DNA of 64,000 nt from Jeotgalibacillus campisalis (lineage in GTDB: Bacteria; Bacillota; Bacilli; Bacillales; Jeotgalibacillaceae). Numbering within the stretch: position 1 is the first letter of the stretch; each line of letters opens with the position of its first letter. Positions 17,891-26,336 of the stretch are shown piece after piece. Location of the stretch: positions 186,001 through 250,000 of the forward strand of contig NZ_JXRR01000022.1 in assembly GCF_000829515.1 (NCBI RefSeq), given 5' to 3'. The notes beneath the pieces are model-generated. The model had not been told where the DNA came from. It searched no databases and saw only the letters and a program-made list of their open reading frames with translations. A program made the position numbers and the translations under genes.

Positions 17891-18058
17891 CTTGCTGTTT
17901 TCCTACCTCTTAAGTTACTTTCTATAGCCCAAAAGATAAATATATACAAATAGCAGTATACGTATTAGTCTTTTATACTATATAATAATATTAAATTATA
18001 ACTTATTACCTATAAATTAGTGAATGAGTATAAAAATATTACTATGTTGGAGGAACAA

Positions 18059-18787
18059 ATGAAGAATTTTTTAAAGAGTGAAAAGTTTATTATCGTTTTC
18101 TTAGTAGTTGTTTCATTTGCTTTATTACTAAACTCTTTTTCTACAGGCGAAGCCGTTTCAAAAGGTGAAAGTTCAATTGCCACTCTTGAGCGGGAACTAG
18201 AAAAAAAGGAAACTGAGATTAATGAACAAAATAAAGAAATCAAGACACTAAAAGATAAGGTCGAACAAGCTGAACCGTGGTTTGATCTATCAGAAAAAGA
18301 GCAAAAAAGAAAAATTGAAGAACAGAAAGCAGAAGAAGAAGCACTGAAAAAGAAAAAAGAACAAGAAGAAGCAGCTAAAAAAGCAAAAGAAGAAGCTGAA
18401 GCTGAAAAAGCAGCTGAAGAAAAAGCAGCAGCTGAGGCTGAAGCTGAAAGAAAAGCGGAAGAAGAAGAAAGAATTGGTTATGATACTGGAATAACGTATG
18501 AGCAACTAGCAAGAACGCCAGATGAATACATGGATTCAAAAGTAAAATTTTATGGTAAAGTCGTCCAGGTTATGGAAGGCGATGGATATACGCAAATTAG
18601 ATTAGCTGTGAATGAAGACTATGATAATATCATTTTAGGAGAATTCGCCTCATCAATCACAGACTCAAGAATTTTAGAAAATGATCTCATTACAATCAGA
18701 GGGCTGTCCGATGGCTTAGTTTCTTATGAATCCACAATGGGTGGTACGATTACCATTCCAAGTGTCATCATCCTTGATGTTGAATAA
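18059..18787 (+). CDS. membrane-anchored coiled-coil protein with a C-terminal OB-like domain
   Basis: A 242-residue protein. A signal anchor lies at about residues 8-25 (KFIIVFLVVVSFALLLNSF). A highly charged Lys/Glu/Ala coiled coil spans about 35-140, including EEAEAEKAAEEKAAAEAEAE. The C-terminal 100 residues (YDTGITYEQLARTPDEYMDS, KVKFYGKVVQVMEGDG, the IRGLSDGLVSY strand) resemble the OB-like domain of Bacillus proteins annotated as toxin regulators. GGAGG sits six bases before ATG 18059. The C-domain would be extracellular. Function unknown. Confidence 0.75.
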   Translation: MKNFLKSEKFIIVFLVVVSFALLLNSFSTGEAVSKGESSIATLERELEKKETEINEQNKEIKTLKDKVEQAEPWFDLSEKEQKRKIEEQKAEEEALKKKKEQEEAAKKAKEEAEAEKAAEEKAAAEAEAERKAEEEERIGYDTGITYEQLARTPDEYMDSKVKFYGKVVQVMEGDGYTQIRLAVNEDYDNIILGEFASSITDSRILENDLITIRGLSDGLVSYESTMGGTITIPSVIILDVE

Positions 18788-18800
18788 TAGTAATCTTCTG

Positions 18801-18832
18801 CCCGCATGATTCGTAATCATGCGGGTTTTTTT
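18801..18832 (+). terminator. strong terminator
   Basis: CCCGCATGATT (18801-18811) pairs perfectly with AATCATGCGGG (18815-18825) and is followed by seven T residues. Confidence 0.92.
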
Positions 18833-19087
18833 ATATAAACTCGATCGTTTAAATCACCTCTGTACTTGTCGTGTTACCACTGAAGTTATCCGATAGCAGC
18901 TAACTCCATTTGGTACTACTTCTGGGCTTGCTTGAAGAGATCGAGCTCGTATTGGTTTATAAAAGATTATACTTTCCTTGCTTGGGGCTGACAGTATCGT
19001 GGTACTTGTTACCTTCTTCACTTTAAAAAATAATTAGACTTACACTGAGGTGGAGACAAAACTCCAAAAAGATTAATAAATAGTAAG

Positions 19088-19216
19088 AGGTGAACGGAGC
19101 GGAAGGTGGCGACTCCTGCAGGATATGACGGCAAGCTGAGACTTTACAGGGCAAGGCCCTGAAAAGGCTCAGCGCCGTCCCTGCGGAAAGCGTCCACCTG
19201 AAGCGCAGGGAACAGG
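19088..19216. repeat. structured non-coding repeat of the Bacillaceae GGAGCGGAAG...GCGGAAAGCGTCC type
   Basis: This element matches a repeat I know from many Bacillus-like genomes (ACGGAGCGGAAGG, GCGACTCCTGC, GCGGAAAGCGTCC). It folds as nested stems: AGGTGAACG (19088-19096) with CGTCCACCT (19191-19199); GACGGC and GCTGAG (19127-19140) with CTCAGC and GCCGTC (19168-19179); and an inner CAGGGC-AAG-GCCCTG (19147-19161). No reading frame fits. The rest of the 650-bp gap (18841-19087, 19253-19487) shows no gene. A hairpin, AGAGGGTG at 19221 with CAGCCTCT ending at 19252, may terminate a transcript of the element. Confidence 0.7.
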
Positions 19217-19487
19217 TCAAAGAGGGTGAGACACACATTTGTCCCAGCCTCTTTCTCTGTTTTAGGAAAAAGTAAAAAGGATCCTCCTTCAATCAAACCA
19301 TCTCATCTTCACCCATCTCCCCTCCACACCCATCCGTTTTCTCCACAGCACCTATTCGTTTACCTTAAACCAGCCCCAAATCAAGTTCATTTGCCTAAAA
19401 CGGTCGTTCGTATGGATCGAGGAATGCCGATACACTGGTGTTACTCGAGAATAACCGGCAGGCGCGCCTTCTATTTGGAGCAAGGAA

Positions 19488-19979
19488 ATGAATACGTTTG
19501 ATGAGGTTTTTGCACAGTTTGAACCGATGATTTTTCATATGATCAAAAAACTGAATATTCGGCAGGATCATGAGGTTTTTATTCAGGAAGGAATGCTTTC
19601 TCTCTGGCATGCATGGGAGAAATTTGATCCGGCACAGGGGGAGTTCGCGCCTTATGCGTATCAATGCATTAGAGGCGGCATGCTGACATATATGCGCAGC
19701 GATAACCGGCGGAAGGAGCGTGAAAGTGTTCATTCAGAGGAGTTTTGGGACATGCGTGAAGACGCGGCACCTGATCCCGCTTTTCCTTATGAAACCCTGC
19801 AAATCTGTGCAAGGCTCCTCACACCCACGCAGCAAAAGTGGTTCTGGCTTACCTTTGAAAAAGATCTCAGCGTGGCTCAAATTGCCGAGCAGGAAGGCGT
19901 TAGTGTGTCAGCCGTCAAGAAGTGGAAAAAAGGAGCAGTGACAAAGCTTAAAGCCTTTCTTCCCAACCATTTGGAGTAA
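19488..19979 (+). CDS. sigma-70 family RNA polymerase sigma factor
   Basis: A 163-residue alternative sigma factor. Region 2 reads DHEVFIQEGMLSLWHAWEKF and FAPYAYQCIRGGMLTYMR; region 4 is the C-terminal HTH LSVAQIAEQEGVSVSAVKKW. Region 3 is missing, as in small ECF-like or SigH/ComX-like factors; no anti-sigma gene lies next to it. GGAGCAAGGA precedes ATG 19488. It lies 155 bp upstream of comK in the same orientation but with a terminator between, which invites comparison with the competence sigma factors of cocci. That link is inference. Confidence 0.85.
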   Translation: MNTFDEVFAQFEPMIFHMIKKLNIRQDHEVFIQEGMLSLWHAWEKFDPAQGEFAPYAYQCIRGGMLTYMRSDNRRKERESVHSEEFWDMREDAAPDPAFPYETLQICARLLTPTQQKWFWLTFEKDLSVAQIAEQEGVSVSAVKKWKKGAVTKLKAFLPNHLE

Positions 19980-19985
19980 AAACAG

Positions 19986-20045
19986 AAAATCCATTGATAA
20001 CCTCCTCAACTTTTCGTTTTTCAGAGGAGTAATTCAATGGATTTT
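19986..20045 (+). terminator. terminator between the sigma factor and comK
   Basis: AAAATCCATTGA (19986-19997) pairs with TCAATGGATTTT (20034-20045), extended by CCTCCTC / GAGGAG inside. T-run follows. Confidence 0.8.
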
Positions 20046-20134
20046 TAACAAATTAGTAACTTAAAATTTACAATTTAATTATATTATGCCAAAATAATTT
20101 ATCGTATAATAGGTAAAAAGAAGGAGGATTGTAC

Positions 20135-20641
20135 ATGACTTATTCATTAGAGCACGATTACTACATAAGCTCGACCACTCTGGCGTTACTGCCTGCTTTT
20201 GACATACGCTACCAGACCGTAATTCACGACCTCAGAGGGATCTTTTATTCTGAAAAATCAATGAAGACATTATTAGAGGAAGCTTGTCTGCGCTGCGGAA
20301 GCAGAATGGGCGGACGTTTGGATGCAGCAAAAATTATGTTGAGCATACGGAATAAAATCCCTCTCATCATCGACCCGTTCAACGGAATTTATGCATTCCC
20401 TACTCATTCGAGCAAAAGCCGCCATAATGCCTGGTTTTTTCTCGCGCATATTGATCAACTTAAACCCCACCCAGATAATCCCAAGCAAACGCTTATTTAT
20501 TTACACAACGGCCAGTATATGATCGCCGACTGCTCCTACAGCACGGCAAAGGAACAATCCATCAGAACCACATTGCTGTACTATCGATACTCTATTAACC
20601 CGTTGCGCAATAACGGACCAAAAGATCTTTATTTCAAGTAA
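20135..20641 (+). CDS. comK: competence transcription factor ComK
   Basis: A 168-residue ComK-family activator. Conserved signs are CGSRMGGRLDAAK, the NKIPLIIDPFNGIYAFPTHSS core and AWFFLAHID, matching the DNA-binding region of B. subtilis ComK. It binds paired AAAA-N5-TTTT boxes and switches on DNA-uptake genes. The ATG at 20135 follows AAGGAGG at 20121-20127 with ideal spacing; TTG two codons upstream is also open. TATAAT at 20105-20110 is a plausible -10; no clear -35 is seen, which fits an activator-dependent promoter. The tail is shorter than in B. subtilis ComK. Confidence 0.9.
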   Translation: MTYSLEHDYYISSTTLALLPAFDIRYQTVIHDLRGIFYSEKSMKTLLEEACLRCGSRMGGRLDAAKIMLSIRNKIPLIIDPFNGIYAFPTHSSKSRHNAWFFLAHIDQLKPHPDNPKQTLIYLHNGQYMIADCSYSTAKEQSIRTTLLYYRYSINPLRNNGPKDLYFK

Positions 20642-20672
20642 GAAATCTATATCCCACGAATCCTCAACAATA

Positions 20673-20702
20673 AAAAAAGCCTTATATTTTCCAGGCTTTT
20701 TT
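20673..20702 (+). terminator. terminator after comK
   Basis: AAAAAAGCCT (20673-20682) pairs with AGGCTTTTTT (20693-20702). Confidence 0.85.
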
Positions 20703-20740
20703 CTGCATTTATTTCCCCAAAAACCCTATGCACCGGATGT

Positions 20741-21265
20741 TCATTTAACTACTTTATAATGCAGTTCAACAAATTGATTAAACGTCCTCGTACCCAATAA
20801 AGAAAGGTCCAATTGATAATCGCCTGACTTAAATAACGGGATTCCTTCCCCTATAATCCTTGGCGCAACGGTTAACGTTAGTTCATCCACAAGACTCTCT
20901 TTAAAAAATGTTTGAAGCACATCTCCTCCCCCAACGATCCAAATGTTTTTCCCTTCCTCATCTTTAAGATGACTTAAGAAGCGACCAATGTCTTCAGTGA
21001 TGAATGTAACGTGCTCTGTATCTTCATGCTGTGACCTTGAAAAGACATAACACTTCTTATCAGGGTAGGGAAATTTCCCATCTTCCTCCTTCATAAGCCA
21101 ATCATACGTCCTCTTCCCCATTAAAATGGTGTCGACGGTGCTTATAAATTCACCATAACCATTATCGCCTTCTCCTTCAACACTAAATAACCAGTCCAAA
21201 GAGTCTTCTTTTGTCGCAATATAACCATCTATGCTTTGAGCAATAAACACGACTGCTTTCCTCAT
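20741..21265 (-). CDS. dihydrofolate reductase / RibD C-terminal domain family protein
   Basis: A 174-residue protein of the RibD C-terminal (YyaP/YwjB-like) family. Family signs: FIAQSIDGYIATKEDSLDWL at the N-terminus, ILMGKRTYDWL, KNIWIVGGGDVLQTF (NADPH-binding loop) and LTLTVAPRIIGEGIPLF. Such proteins share the DHFR fold but usually have no shown DHFR activity. I chose the ATG at 21265 because AAGGGTGTGTGA precedes it; three upstream codons are open. Single-gene unit. Confidence 0.88.
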   Translation of the reverse strand: MRKAVVFIAQSIDGYIATKEDSLDWLFSVEGEGDNGYGEFISTVDTILMGKRTYDWLMKEEDGKFPYPDKKCYVFSRSQHEDTEHVTFITEDIGRFLSHLKDEEGKNIWIVGGGDVLQTFFKESLVDELTLTVAPRIIGEGIPLFKSGDYQLDLSLLGTRTFNQFVELHYKVVK

Positions 21266-21444
21266 TTCACACACCCTTAATCTGCTAAATTTATCTTCCT
21301 CTTATTCATTTGCGAGACATTGAATTTACTAATCCTATCCTATTTTTTACTTAAAACAAAATAAGTAGAATGAAATGACAGGAGTAATTTCAGATGATTA
21401 TCATTTTAACTGAAAAAATTTTCAGCAGCATCAATGCCCATATG

Positions 21445-21476
21445 AAAAAGACCACTATCTCCATCCATAGCGGTCT
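21445..21476 (-). terminator. terminator of the Ltp-repeat protein gene
   Basis: Read on the minus strand, AGACCGCTAT (21467-21476) pairs with ATAGTGGTCT (21449-21458) and is followed by TTTTT. Confidence 0.8.
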
Positions 21477-21545
21477 ATACGTATTTTATAAAGACATGCA
21501 TTTCTGTAAGGACCAGCTTAGTTCACACGGAATATTTTATCGATA

Positions 21546-22502
21546 TTAAAGTCCTGCCATATCCACGGCATAAGAAGCATCCGCATTACTGAAACCTTCA
21601 AATTCCAATTGCTCGATCAAACCGGTTCTTGAAAAAGGAGTGTACTCGAGATAATTCTGAGCCATTAGTACTGCCTGCTCACTCCAATCTACAGTGATAT
21701 TTTCTACAGCGTACGTGGCATCCGCTTGATCAAAACCTTCAAATTCTAATTGATTAATTAACCCACTTTTTGAAAAAGCAGTATACGATAAATAACTCTC
21801 AGCCATACTGACCGCTTGCTGCTGTGACATGGTTACCGTATTTTCTGCTGCCTGCTGCTCAGCTTCTTCTGCCGCTATTTTCTCAGCTTCATCCGCCGCT
21901 ATTTTCTCAGCTTCATCCGCCGCTATTTTCTCAGCTTCCTCCGCCGCTGCTTTCTCAGCATCTTCTGCCGCTTGTTTCTCGGCTTCCTCCGCCGCTGCTT
22001 TCTCTGCTTCTTCTGCCGCTTGTTTCTCAGCTTCCTCCGCCGCTGCTTTCTCTGCTTCTTCTGCCGCTTGTTTCTCGGCTTCCTCCGCCGCTGCTTTCTC
22101 TGCTTCCTCCGCCGCTGCTTTCTCTGCTTCTTCTGCTGCTAGCTTTTCAGCTTCTTCTGCTTCTTGCTTTTCTGCTTCTTCTTTCTCTATACGCTCAGCA
22201 TCCTCCGCAGCTTTCTTCTTTTCCTCTTCTGCTTCCTGTTTCTCAGCTTCGTCCTCCGCTTGCGCCAGACCCTCCTCGACTTTTACGCTTTGATCAACAC
22301 CCGCAACATCCTCTTCCAGCGGATCTGCGGTGATCCCAAATAAAAGAAAGAATGCGACGATGGCAGAACCAAAATACAGTGCTGCTCTTTTTCTACTTCT
22401 CTTGCTTTCCGGCATCCACCTTAATACAAATTGAGGTTTGATTAACCCTGCAACAAACGCAACAATAGACAACAGAAACAGCACTAAAAACAGATCTTCC
22501 AT
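21546..22502 (-). CDS. membrane protein with EAEKxAAE repeat tract and two Ltp domains
   Basis: A 318-residue protein. Two N-terminal membrane segments (about residues 3-21 and 40-58) are followed by an acidic stretch, then a long Ala/Glu/Lys tract (about residues 90-215) built on an 8-residue unit EAEKxAAE. The C-terminal 90 residues hold two copies of the Ltp (host cell surface-exposed lipoprotein, PF07553-type) repeat, each with AxSYLxYTxFSxxGLIxQLEFEGF. In phage TP-J34 the Ltp domain blocks DNA injection, but most chromosomal copies have no tested role. The C-terminus is probably outside the membrane. There is no lipobox. Confidence 0.8.
   Translation of the reverse strand: MEDLFLVLFLLSIVAFVAGLIKPQFVLRWMPESKRSRKRAALYFGSAIVAFFLLFGITADPLEEDVAGVDQSVKVEEGLAQAEDEAEKQEAEEEKKKAAEDAERIEKEEAEKQEAEEAEKLAAEEAEKAAAEEAEKAAAEEAEKQAAEEAEKAAAEEAEKQAAEEAEKAAAEEAEKQAAEDAEKAAAEEAEKIAADEAEKIAADEAEKIAAEEAEQQAAENTVTMSQQQAVSMAESYLSYTAFSKSGLINQLEFEGFDQADATYAVENITVDWSEQAVLMAQNYLEYTPFSRTGLIEQLEFEGFSNADASYAVDMAGL
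21855..22240. repeat. 24-bp imperfect tandem repeats encoding EAEKxAAE
   Basis: The coding tract of the Ltp-repeat protein is a series of about 15 near-identical 24-bp units (GCTTTCTC(A/T)GCTTCxTCxGCCGCT on the plus strand). Such tracts expand and contract by slippage or recombination, so length may vary between strains and assemblies. Confidence 0.85.
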
Positions 22503-22823
22503 TGTTTTGTCCCCCTTTAGTGTTTACAAATGGACCGTATTCCATTAGACAGTGAAAAAAGGGCAGAGTGTGACTCTCTTAAAAATGCTTAAATCATTTT
22601 CATTTCACAAATAAACAACTAAAAAATGCGCCTTACTAAATCAGTTAAATGAGGACACATAGTTCTACTACACTAATGTGCAGCTATAAGTTTCTCAGAC
22701 CTCCCCATACTAGTTTATGAGGCGAAGCGGTAGATTATTACTTAAATCATTTTAACGGTGCTAGATCCTCCTTTGCTGCAGGAAAAAAGGAACAGTTCCG
22801 CCGCTTACAGAGGAATAACGATA
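22503..22823. other. intergenic region, no gene seen
   Basis: Promoter region for the Ltp-repeat gene at its left side. The remainder, up to the terminator at 22829, has no recognisable gene, repeat or structured element. Confidence 0.5.
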
Positions 22824-22828
22824 AAAAA

Positions 22829-22853
22829 TGCCATTCGCTTTTCGCAAATGGCA
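22829..22853 (-). terminator. terminator of the acyltransferase gene
   Basis: TGCCATT...AATGGCA stem with a TTTT-containing loop; on the minus strand TTTTTTATC follows. It shares the CCATT/AATGG core with the terminator at 25025-25051. Confidence 0.7.
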
Positions 22854-22897
22854 CCAACCTTTTCTATGCAAAATATTCATTCAATCATTCAGAGACC

Positions 22898-23950
22898 TTA
22901 TCCTCTTCTATTTCCTAGTACCTTCCACTGATCGAATAGTTTCCCCTTATGCTTTTGGATAAATTCATAGCTTAGATACGAAACAACTAATATCGCAGGT
23001 GTAAAGACTATGTTCCAAAGGACGGTTTGCTTTATCGATTCCATATTTAGTGCGCTGATGACGAGTAAGCTTGCACTAATAAAGAGAGGATGCATGACGT
23101 AGATTCCGACTGCTCGATTCCCGACTCTTGCAAGAAGGCTATTCTCAGAAACCTTGTTTGAGGTCATTGCAAGCGCAAACAACGAAATACATAAGGGAAC
23201 GGTTGAAAGATAATAGTTATCTACTTTTGAATCCAGCAAATGAATGACAGCCAGGCCTTCAGCAATCTGTGCGATAGAAAAGATCACAACCAACCATGCC
23301 CATCGTTCAGGTTTTTGCTTAAAGATCAGCTTTTGGCCGGCAAAAAAACAGCCCAGCGCTGTGTAAAATAAACCGAAAAATAATGTGTCTCTTGTAAAGA
23401 AGGGAAATTCCACTAGAGGGTGATAGGACTGTCCAAGAAGTCCAACCATATTCAAACCGAAGCTGACAATGACTAAAAGAAGCAGCTTGTTTAATCTAAC
23501 AAAAAAATAAACGATCAATGACGACCACACTAATGCGATTAAAAACCAAAGGTGAAAAGAATTCGCTTCAGGCCCGTAATAAACGAGTCCGATCGTAAAA
23601 AACAGGTCAAAATATTCCATGATCGCAGCCTGTATTCTTTCCCCAGTCATACTCGCTGTGAGAATCGTGAGAACTAAATCATAAAAGAAAAAGAATAAGA
23701 CCCATGATCCATATAATTTCAGGTTTTTTAAAAGACTTTTTCCTATATACTGGCTGGGATCCTTTTTTGTCTGCACACTTTTCCCTAAAAAGTAACCAGA
23801 CGTCATGAAAAAGAAAGGCACAGCAAATCTGGCAAATATATTGATGATTTCATAGACCGTATCCTCATACTTGAACGGTGCCGTATGAATGGTAACCACA
23901 AAATAAATCGCAAAAAACTTGATAAAATCGATTGTGTAATTTCTCCCCAC
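22898..23950 (-). CDS. acyltransferase family 3 membrane protein
   Basis: A 350-residue integral membrane acyltransferase with about ten spans. Family signs are the N-terminal YTIDFIKFFAIYFVVTIHTAP with the catalytic-type His, then FAVPFFFMTSGYFLGKSV and the FHLWFLIALVWSSLIVYFF region. Relatives O-acetylate cell-wall or exopolysaccharide sugars (OatA and YiaH-like), without the extra extracellular SGNH domain here. The start is GTG at 23950, eight bases after TTGGGGG. It is alone in its unit and converges on nothing close. The acceptor is unknown. Confidence 0.88.
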   Translation of the reverse strand: MGRNYTIDFIKFFAIYFVVTIHTAPFKYEDTVYEIINIFARFAVPFFFMTSGYFLGKSVQTKKDPSQYIGKSLLKNLKLYGSWVLFFFFYDLVLTILTASMTGERIQAAIMEYFDLFFTIGLVYYGPEANSFHLWFLIALVWSSLIVYFFVRLNKLLLLVIVSFGLNMVGLLGQSYHPLVEFPFFTRDTLFFGLFYTALGCFFAGQKLIFKQKPERWAWLVVIFSIAQIAEGLAVIHLLDSKVDNYYLSTVPLCISLFALAMTSNKVSENSLLARVGNRAVGIYVMHPLFISASLLVISALNMESIKQTVLWNIVFTPAILVVSYLSYEFIQKHKGKLFDQWKVLGNRRG

Positions 23951-24208
23951 GAATTAACCCCCAAAGTAGATAAACCCTTTACATATTATCAAACATTTCA
24001 ATAAATTGGTAGATATTTTGCCGCTTTATTCTCTATGATTGTTCCAAAAAAACCTTCTTTCATTCCGGATCTAAGCGTCTACTCGCACCCCCAGCCTCAT
24101 GTCTTTTTACCTTCTCCTTCAACCAGAATCATAACCCGCCGCCGTTATAATCTATAAATCTTGGCTATACTACTCTTATTAATTTGACACCATTTAGGAG
24201 GAGTTAAG

Positions 24209-25015
24209 ATGAAGAGCATACTAGCGGCATTGACCATCATTCTTGTATTCTTTTTTGGGAGTTTAGTGTCTGAAGCAGAAGATAATAGCGGGATCTATAA
24301 GGTAAAGTCTGGGGATACGCTTTGGAGCATCGCAGCTCAATACAGTACGACAGTCCGGGCTATTCAGTCGCTAAATGAGTTGACGTCTGATTTGATTGTC
24401 ACTCATCAGATGCTCAAGGTTCCCCAAACATACGCTGTTCCTGCCGAGCAGGCTAAAGTGTCGCAGACCTATACGGTAACCGGGGGAGATACATTATTTT
24501 CGATCGCAAATCTTTACGGCATGACGGTAGATCAGCTGAAGGAAATCAATCAGCTTTCCGGAAATAAACTGCTGCCAGGGCAGGAGCTAAAGGTTACTGG
24601 AAAAAGCAGTTCACCTGTCTTACCAGCTTCCACGGTCAGCGACTCATGGCTGACGGATGTTCTGGATATTGCCGGCAGACAAATTGGCGTCCCTTATGTA
24701 TGGGGTGGTGCCTCACCGGATGGGTTTGATTGCAGCGGATTTATCTATTATGTATTTAAGGAAGCCGGCATGGAAATTGCGCGGACGACAGCAGAGGACC
24801 AGCATGCTCGTGCCATTCCCGTAGATTCACCGCAGGCAGGAGATCTTGTTTTCTTTGAAAATACCTATAAAGCAGGAATTTCACATGTAGGCATCTACCT
24901 GGGGAATGATCAATTCATTCATGCCAATGACGGAGACGGTGTGCAAATCAGCCCCTTGTCAAACCCCTACTGGCAGGACAAGCTGGAAGGATTCAGACGT
25001 TTAACGGGGGAGTGA
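24209..25015 (+). CDS. secreted LysM-NlpC/P60 peptidoglycan endopeptidase
   Basis: A 268-residue wall hydrolase, LytE/CwlS-like. A signal peptide (residues 1-23) is followed by two LysM wall-binding domains (about 30-72 and 88-130, both with the GDTLxSIA core) and an NlpC/P60 domain (about 150-266). The catalytic Cys175 is in GFDCSGF, His226 in SHVGIY and the third polar residue His238 in FIHAN, so the active site is complete. It would cut D-Glu-meso-DAP links in peptidoglycan. AGGAGG precedes the ATG. Confidence 0.93.
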   Translation: MKSILAALTIILVFFFGSLVSEAEDNSGIYKVKSGDTLWSIAAQYSTTVRAIQSLNELTSDLIVTHQMLKVPQTYAVPAEQAKVSQTYTVTGGDTLFSIANLYGMTVDQLKEINQLSGNKLLPGQELKVTGKSSSPVLPASTVSDSWLTDVLDIAGRQIGVPYVWGGASPDGFDCSGFIYYVFKEAGMEIARTTAEDQHARAIPVDSPQAGDLVFFENTYKAGISHVGIYLGNDQFIHANDGDGVQISPLSNPYWQDKLEGFRRLTGE

Positions 25016-25024
25016 AAATAAAAA

Positions 25025-25051
25025 GGGCCATTTGCATATCGCAAATGGCCC
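25025..25051. terminator. bidirectional terminator
   Basis: GGGCCATTTGC (25025-25035) pairs perfectly with GCAAATGGCCC (25041-25051), between converging genes. Confidence 0.85.
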
Positions 25052-25060
25052 CTTCATCTT

Positions 25061-26170
25061 TTACAGGGACTTTAAGCTGTAATTCACTAGATCAAGATTA
25101 AAGTTTTTATAGCCCTGGCTTTCGCTCCAACTTTTTAAATGGTTGTGATCCGGATGAGCCGGGTCTGCCATGACATCAAGAAACATTTCATAGCCGCCTT
25201 CTCCACCGATGTTTTCAGGCGGAGTGTTTCCTTCTCCCTCCAGGCACACAGGATGATTATAGGTATAGTCGTCTACCATTTTTTCAATCGTGATCCGGTG
25301 CTGCCAGTCATCTCCAAAATCATAAATATACCTTATTTCAGCCGGCAGATAGTCAGCGATTTTTTCTCCTTTATCCAGTTTCATCGGGATCCCGGAGTCG
25401 TAACCAAAGGCTTCTTCGTGACTGACCAGGTTTAAAATCGGTTTGCGATTTTCCATTTCCTTCGCGCGATCCGGGTCAAATGGTTTACTCGGGAACAGGA
25501 GGAATTCATGAAGATGTGCCTCCTGCCAGTTGAAGGCAATTTGTAAGGTTTTGTGCAGCTCTGGAAACGTTAATCCTTTCGGAATAGCAATCCTGCGCCA
25601 GACGGGGTGGGTGTTAATATCCAACGCAACGTGAAGAATGAACGCTTCTGAATGAAAAATTGTTTGCCCCGCTAGTTCTTCCAGATTTCGATATAATTCT
25701 TCATTTGGAACAATATAGTCTCGTTTCCCATGGCCCATCAATACACGGCTGACCTTTTTCGTTAAAGCACGCTGATGAATCGAATCCCCTGTAAAATCTC
25801 CTAAAAAGTGCGAAACATACTCGCATGCTTTATTAAGCCTTGCTACAGTTGTTCGATCTTTCGTCTTGCTGAACGTGACTTCTTTGGAATGAGCAAGATA
25901 CGTCTCAATCACTTCTTCCTTAATACCTTCTTCACGGTACGCATGGGCAATGGCCTCAGGGATTAACTCATCCAGCTTTTTAAAGTCCTTTGCTTTCAAT
26001 CCATGAAGAACGATCGCATAACGATTGCGATCATTCACAAGCACAAGCGTCTTCCTGCGGTTCACATTTAATAAATTGGCATGCCAGCTGAATAACGGGT
26101 CCTCTTCAGCTTTCTGACCAGGCTGAATCTTTAATTCTGTTAGAAGTTTCTTTGTACATTGTATGAACAT
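25061..26170 (-). CDS. plasmid pRiA4b ORF-3-like protein with an N-terminal extension
   Basis: A 369-residue protein. The C-terminal half (about 185-365) is the pRiA4b ORF-3 domain: INTHPVWRRIAIPKGLTFPEL, FNWQEAHLHEF, then YIYDFGDDWQHRITIEK and the PPENIGGEGGYEMFLDVMADP signature. The N-terminal 130 residues contain RRKTLVLVNDRNRYAIVLHG and KTKDRTTVARLN, a companion domain often joined to it. Function unknown in all relatives. I start at 26170 (MFIQCTKK), where GAGGAG lies eight bases upstream. Confidence 0.88.
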   Translation of the reverse strand: MFIQCTKKLLTELKIQPGQKAEEDPLFSWHANLLNVNRRKTLVLVNDRNRYAIVLHGLKAKDFKKLDELIPEAIAHAYREEGIKEEVIETYLAHSKEVTFSKTKDRTTVARLNKACEYVSHFLGDFTGDSIHQRALTKKVSRVLMGHGKRDYIVPNEELYRNLEELAGQTIFHSEAFILHVALDINTHPVWRRIAIPKGLTFPELHKTLQIAFNWQEAHLHEFLLFPSKPFDPDRAKEMENRKPILNLVSHEEAFGYDSGIPMKLDKGEKIADYLPAEIRYIYDFGDDWQHRITIEKMVDDYTYNHPVCLEGEGNTPPENIGGEGGYEMFLDVMADPAHPDHNHLKSWSESQGYKNFNLDLVNYSLKSL

Positions 26171-26336
26171 CCTGGACGCTCCTCTTCGCATTTTACCTAC
26201 CCATTTGGCTATGTGCAGGCCTGAAGATTTCTTTTCTTCATTGTATCATTCTTACACTCATCCATCGAAGGTTCCTTGCTTCCCGAAAGAAAAAGCCCGT
26301 TCTCTCTTTGAATGAAAGAGAAAACTGACTTTTACT

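Noticed and set aside
18290-18505. Long open frame opposite the coiled-coil gene
   Set aside because: Phe/Ser-rich antisense of a Lys/Glu-rich coding tract; no start signal or family.
19226-19501. 91-codon frame before the sigma factor
   Set aside because: Crosses the repeat's terminator-like hairpin, Pro/His-rich product, no ribosome site; more likely leader DNA.
21391-21420. Fur-box-like ATGATTATCATTTT
   Set aside because: Only one half resembles TGATAATNATTATCA and no iron gene is adjacent.
21824-22333. Open frames opposite the EAEKxAAE tract
   Set aside because: Mirror reading of the 24-bp repeats; low-complexity Leu/Pro or Ala/Ser product with no ribosome site.
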